Of a DNA stretch of 6,356 nt, positions 5,594 to 6,356 are shown one piece after another. The DNA comes from Candidatus Staskawiczbacteria bacterium (GTDB taxonomy: Bacteria; Patescibacteriota; Minisyncoccia; Minisyncoccales; Staskawiczbacteraceae). Below the pieces are notes generated by a model. The model was not told the DNA's origin and made no database searches. It was given only the letters and a program-made list of their open reading frames with translations. The position numbers and the translations under genes are program-made. The stretch is from NCBI GenBank assembly GCA_026395195.1, contig JAPLZD010000010.1, positions 1 through 6,356 of the forward strand. Reading direction: 5' to 3'. Position 1 is the stretch's first letter, and each line of letters opens with the position of its first letter.

Positions 5594-5674
5594 GCGCGGG
5601 TGGCGAAATGGCAGACGCACTACCTTGAGGTGTTAGCGCCGCAAGGCATGCAGGTTCGACTCCTGTCCCGCGCA
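5594..5674 (+). tRNA. tRNA-Leu, anticodon GAG
   Basis: An 81-base class II tRNA: acceptor GCGCGGG/CCCGCGC, leucine-style D arm (GCGAAATGGCAGACGC), anticodon stem CTACC/GTTAG, loop TTGAGGT with anticodon GAG at 5627-5629, long variable arm with CGCC-GCAA-GGC(A), T arm GCAGG-TTCGACT-CCTGT, discriminator A, no encoded CCA. The 30-40 position of the anticodon stem is a C-U mismatch, the rest is paired. Confidence 0.93.
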
Positions 5675-5690
5675 CAAAAGGGACGCTGAA

Positions 5691-5763
5691 GGGCGCTTAG
5701 CTCAGTTGGTAGAGCATCTCATTTACACTGAGAGGGTCATAGGTTCGAGTCCTATAGCGCCCA
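5691..5763 (+). tRNA. tRNA-Val, anticodon UAC
   Basis: A 73-base cloverleaf: acceptor GGGCGCT/AGCGCCC, D stem GCTC/GAGC, anticodon stem TCTCA/TGAGA, loop TTTACAC with anticodon TAC at 5724-5726, T arm ATAGG-TTCGAGT-CCTAT, discriminator A, no CCA. D arm, variable loop and T arm are the same as in tRNA-Val(GAC) at 4318. Together the two cover all four valine codons. Confidence 0.95.
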
Positions 5764-5783
5764 CACATAAAAATTTTAAGCGC

Positions 5784-5855
5784 GCCGGGGTAGCTCAGTG
5801 GTAGAGCACTGCTCTGAAAAAGCAGTGGTCGAGAGTCCGATTCTCTCCCCCGGCA
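5784..5855 (+). tRNA. tRNA-Phe, anticodon GAA
   Basis: A 72-base cloverleaf: acceptor GCCGGGG/CCCCGGC, D stem GCTC/GAGC, anticodon stem CTGCT/AGCAG, loop CTGAAAA with anticodon GAA at 5816-5818, variable TGGTC, T stem GAGAG/CTCTC, discriminator A, no full CCA. The T loop reads TCCGATT, so position 55, normally the invariant U of TPsiC, is C. Confidence 0.93.
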
Positions 5856-5862
5856 CCTGAAT

Positions 5863-6356
5863 TTATTGCGGGTGTCGTATAGTGGTCATTATACGTCCTT
5901 GCCAAGGATGAGACGGCGGTTCGACTCCGCTCACCCGCTCCAGTATCAAACTTTTTTCGTTTTTCTTGAAATTTTCGCGGGCGGCCAAAACGGCCGCCCA
6001 ATGCGTTTTGAGAGGAGAATTAGTTCCGCTCGGCGCGCTCTGGCGCGCCTCGCGGTTTTGCAAAATGAGGTTCGAGCCGAAGATTTCTTTGGTGGCGACC
6101 TTTTTCGCAAAAAGGTCTCTGTCGTTTGCGATTTTGTCTATGGATTCAGCTTCTTTTATCCAGTTTCTCATCGGTTCGAGCCAGCCAATCCGCTTTTGTT
6201 CAAGATTAGATGTTTTCTCTTCCAGCGACTTTTTTTCGGAAAGCAGTTTTGCTTTTTCAACTCGATAAATTTCTCGCTCAATGTCTTGTTCTAAATAGCC
6301 GTCCAAAAGTCGCTGGAGTTTGATTTGAATTTCCAAAATCCTACTTTTATTTTCCT
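5863..6356 (-). CDS. Large serine recombinase, C-terminal part, running antisense through tRNA-Gly
   Basis: The frame is open from the right edge (no stop up to 6356) down to TAA 5865-5863. The TTG near 6336 is unlikely to be a start, since family-like sequence continues before it. What is seen is a charged, coiled-coil-like stretch (LLDGYLEQDIEREIY, then KAKLLSEKKSLEEK), then WLEPMRNWIKEA and FGSNLILQNREA. These match the C-terminal region of large serine recombinases (resolvase/invertase family), which integrate or excise mobile DNA; the catalytic resolvase domain would lie outside the window. About the last 25 residues (from LERVSGVEPPS) are simply the tRNA-Gly gene read in reverse. The natural protein may really end so, or this end may be an integration junction. 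Gene symbol not assigned. Confidence 0.75.
   Translation of the reverse strand, partial: ENKSRILEIQIKLQRLLDGYLEQDIEREIYRVEKAKLLSEKKSLEEKTSNLEQKRIGWLEPMRNWIKEAESIDKIANDRDLFAKKVATKEIFGSNLILQNREARQSAPSGTNSPLKTHWAAVLAARENFKKNEKSLILERVSGVEPPSHPWQGRIMTTIRHPQ
5868..5942 (+). tRNA. tRNA-Gly, anticodon GCC, with encoded CCA
   Basis: Acceptor GCGGGTG/CACCCGC, D arm built on GTAT/ATAC, anticodon stem CGTCC/GGATG, loop TTGCCAA with anticodon GCC at 5901-5903, T arm GGCGG-TTCGACT-CCGCT, discriminator T5939 and CCA at 5940-5942. It is the only one of the six tRNAs here with an encoded CCA. A minus-strand recombinase frame runs through the whole gene. A T-rich stretch (CTTTTTTCGTTTTT, 5951-5964) follows and may end the tRNA transcript. 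Confidence 0.94.
5915..5942. other. Possible attachment site: 3' end of tRNA-Gly
   Basis: The T arm, acceptor 3' strand and CCA of tRNA-Gly adjoin and lie inside the recombinase frame. tRNA 3' ends are common targets of integrating elements, which restore the tRNA from their own copy. No second copy is in the window, so this is inference from position only. Confidence 0.3.
5979..5999. repeat. GC-rich inverted repeat in the recombinase 3' region
   Basis: GGGCGGCC (5979-5986) and GGCCGCCC (5992-5999) form an eight-pair stem with a five-base loop. No T-run follows on either strand, so it is a poor terminator. It encodes WAAVLAAR in the minus-strand recombinase frame. Confidence 0.6.
6032..6049. 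repeat. GC-rich inverted repeat in the recombinase gene
   Basis: GGCGCGC (6032-6038) and GCGCGCC (6043-6049) around the loop TCTG. It falls just after the GSNLIL motif in the recombinase frame. GC content is far above the neighbouring DNA. Confidence 0.5.
6097..6117. repeat. Nine-pair inverted repeat in the recombinase gene
   Basis: GACCTTTTT (6097-6105), CGC, AAAAAGGTC (6109-6117). It encodes DLFAKKV in the recombinase. It may be chance or a cruciform or regulatory structure. Confidence 0.45.

Noticed and set aside
5795..6001. Minus-strand open frame through tRNA-Gly and tRNA-Phe
   Set aside because: Its translation (GERSRTAVSSL..., GGENRTLDHCFF...) is antisense tRNA sequence, a familiar source of false protein entries.
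5866..6294. Plus-strand open frames starting in tRNA-Gly and opposite the recombinase
   Set aside because: They begin inside a tRNA or oppose the well-supported recombinase frame and show no domain.

Overview
The window looks like chromosomal DNA of a Patescibacteria (Candidate Phyla Radiation) bacterium, probably Parcubacteria-like. The grounds are AT-rich coding DNA with short spacers, housekeeping genes mixed with single tRNA genes, almost no Shine-Dalgarno sites, in-frame palindromes of the 'LPAGRQ' type inside a coding region, and a serine recombinase fragment of a style common in that group. The lineage is inferred from style; no marker gene was placed on a tree.

Layout: (1) 2-736 (+) is the 3' part of a ribosomal protein S1-like gene, closed by a UUCG-loop terminator. 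(2) 839-2236 (-) is a convergent, clearly GC-richer gene for a 465-residue protein that resembles MYG1/DHH-type metal-dependent phosphoesterases. It has its own near-consensus promoter, a Shine-Dalgarno site and a terminator. (3) 2237-2398 is a divergent control region whose two candidate promoters share the same -10 bases. (4) 2399-5942 (+) is a compact row read as ftsH, tRNA-Ile(UAU), tRNA-Val(GAC), an RluA-family pseudouridine synthase, rplS (L19), tRNA-Leu(GAG), tRNA-Val(UAC), tRNA-Phe(GAA) and tRNA-Gly(GCC). No terminator is visible inside it. (5) 5863-6356 (-) is the C-terminal part of a large serine recombinase whose reading frame runs antisense through the whole tRNA-Gly gene and leaves the window at the right edge.

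How it fits together: S1, L19, the pseudouridine synthase and six tRNAs serve translation, and FtsH does membrane and soluble protein quality control. The GC-rich gene with its own signals looks like a later arrival. The recombinase abutting a tRNA looks like the edge of an integrated element.

Points most worth a second look: the recombinase/tRNA-Gly overlap, two palindromic inserts inside the pseudouridine synthase gene, the rare UAU anticodon on a tRNA with isoleucine identity bases, the face-to-face promoters before ftsH, and the foreign-looking MYG1-like gene with a C-terminal cysteine cluster.
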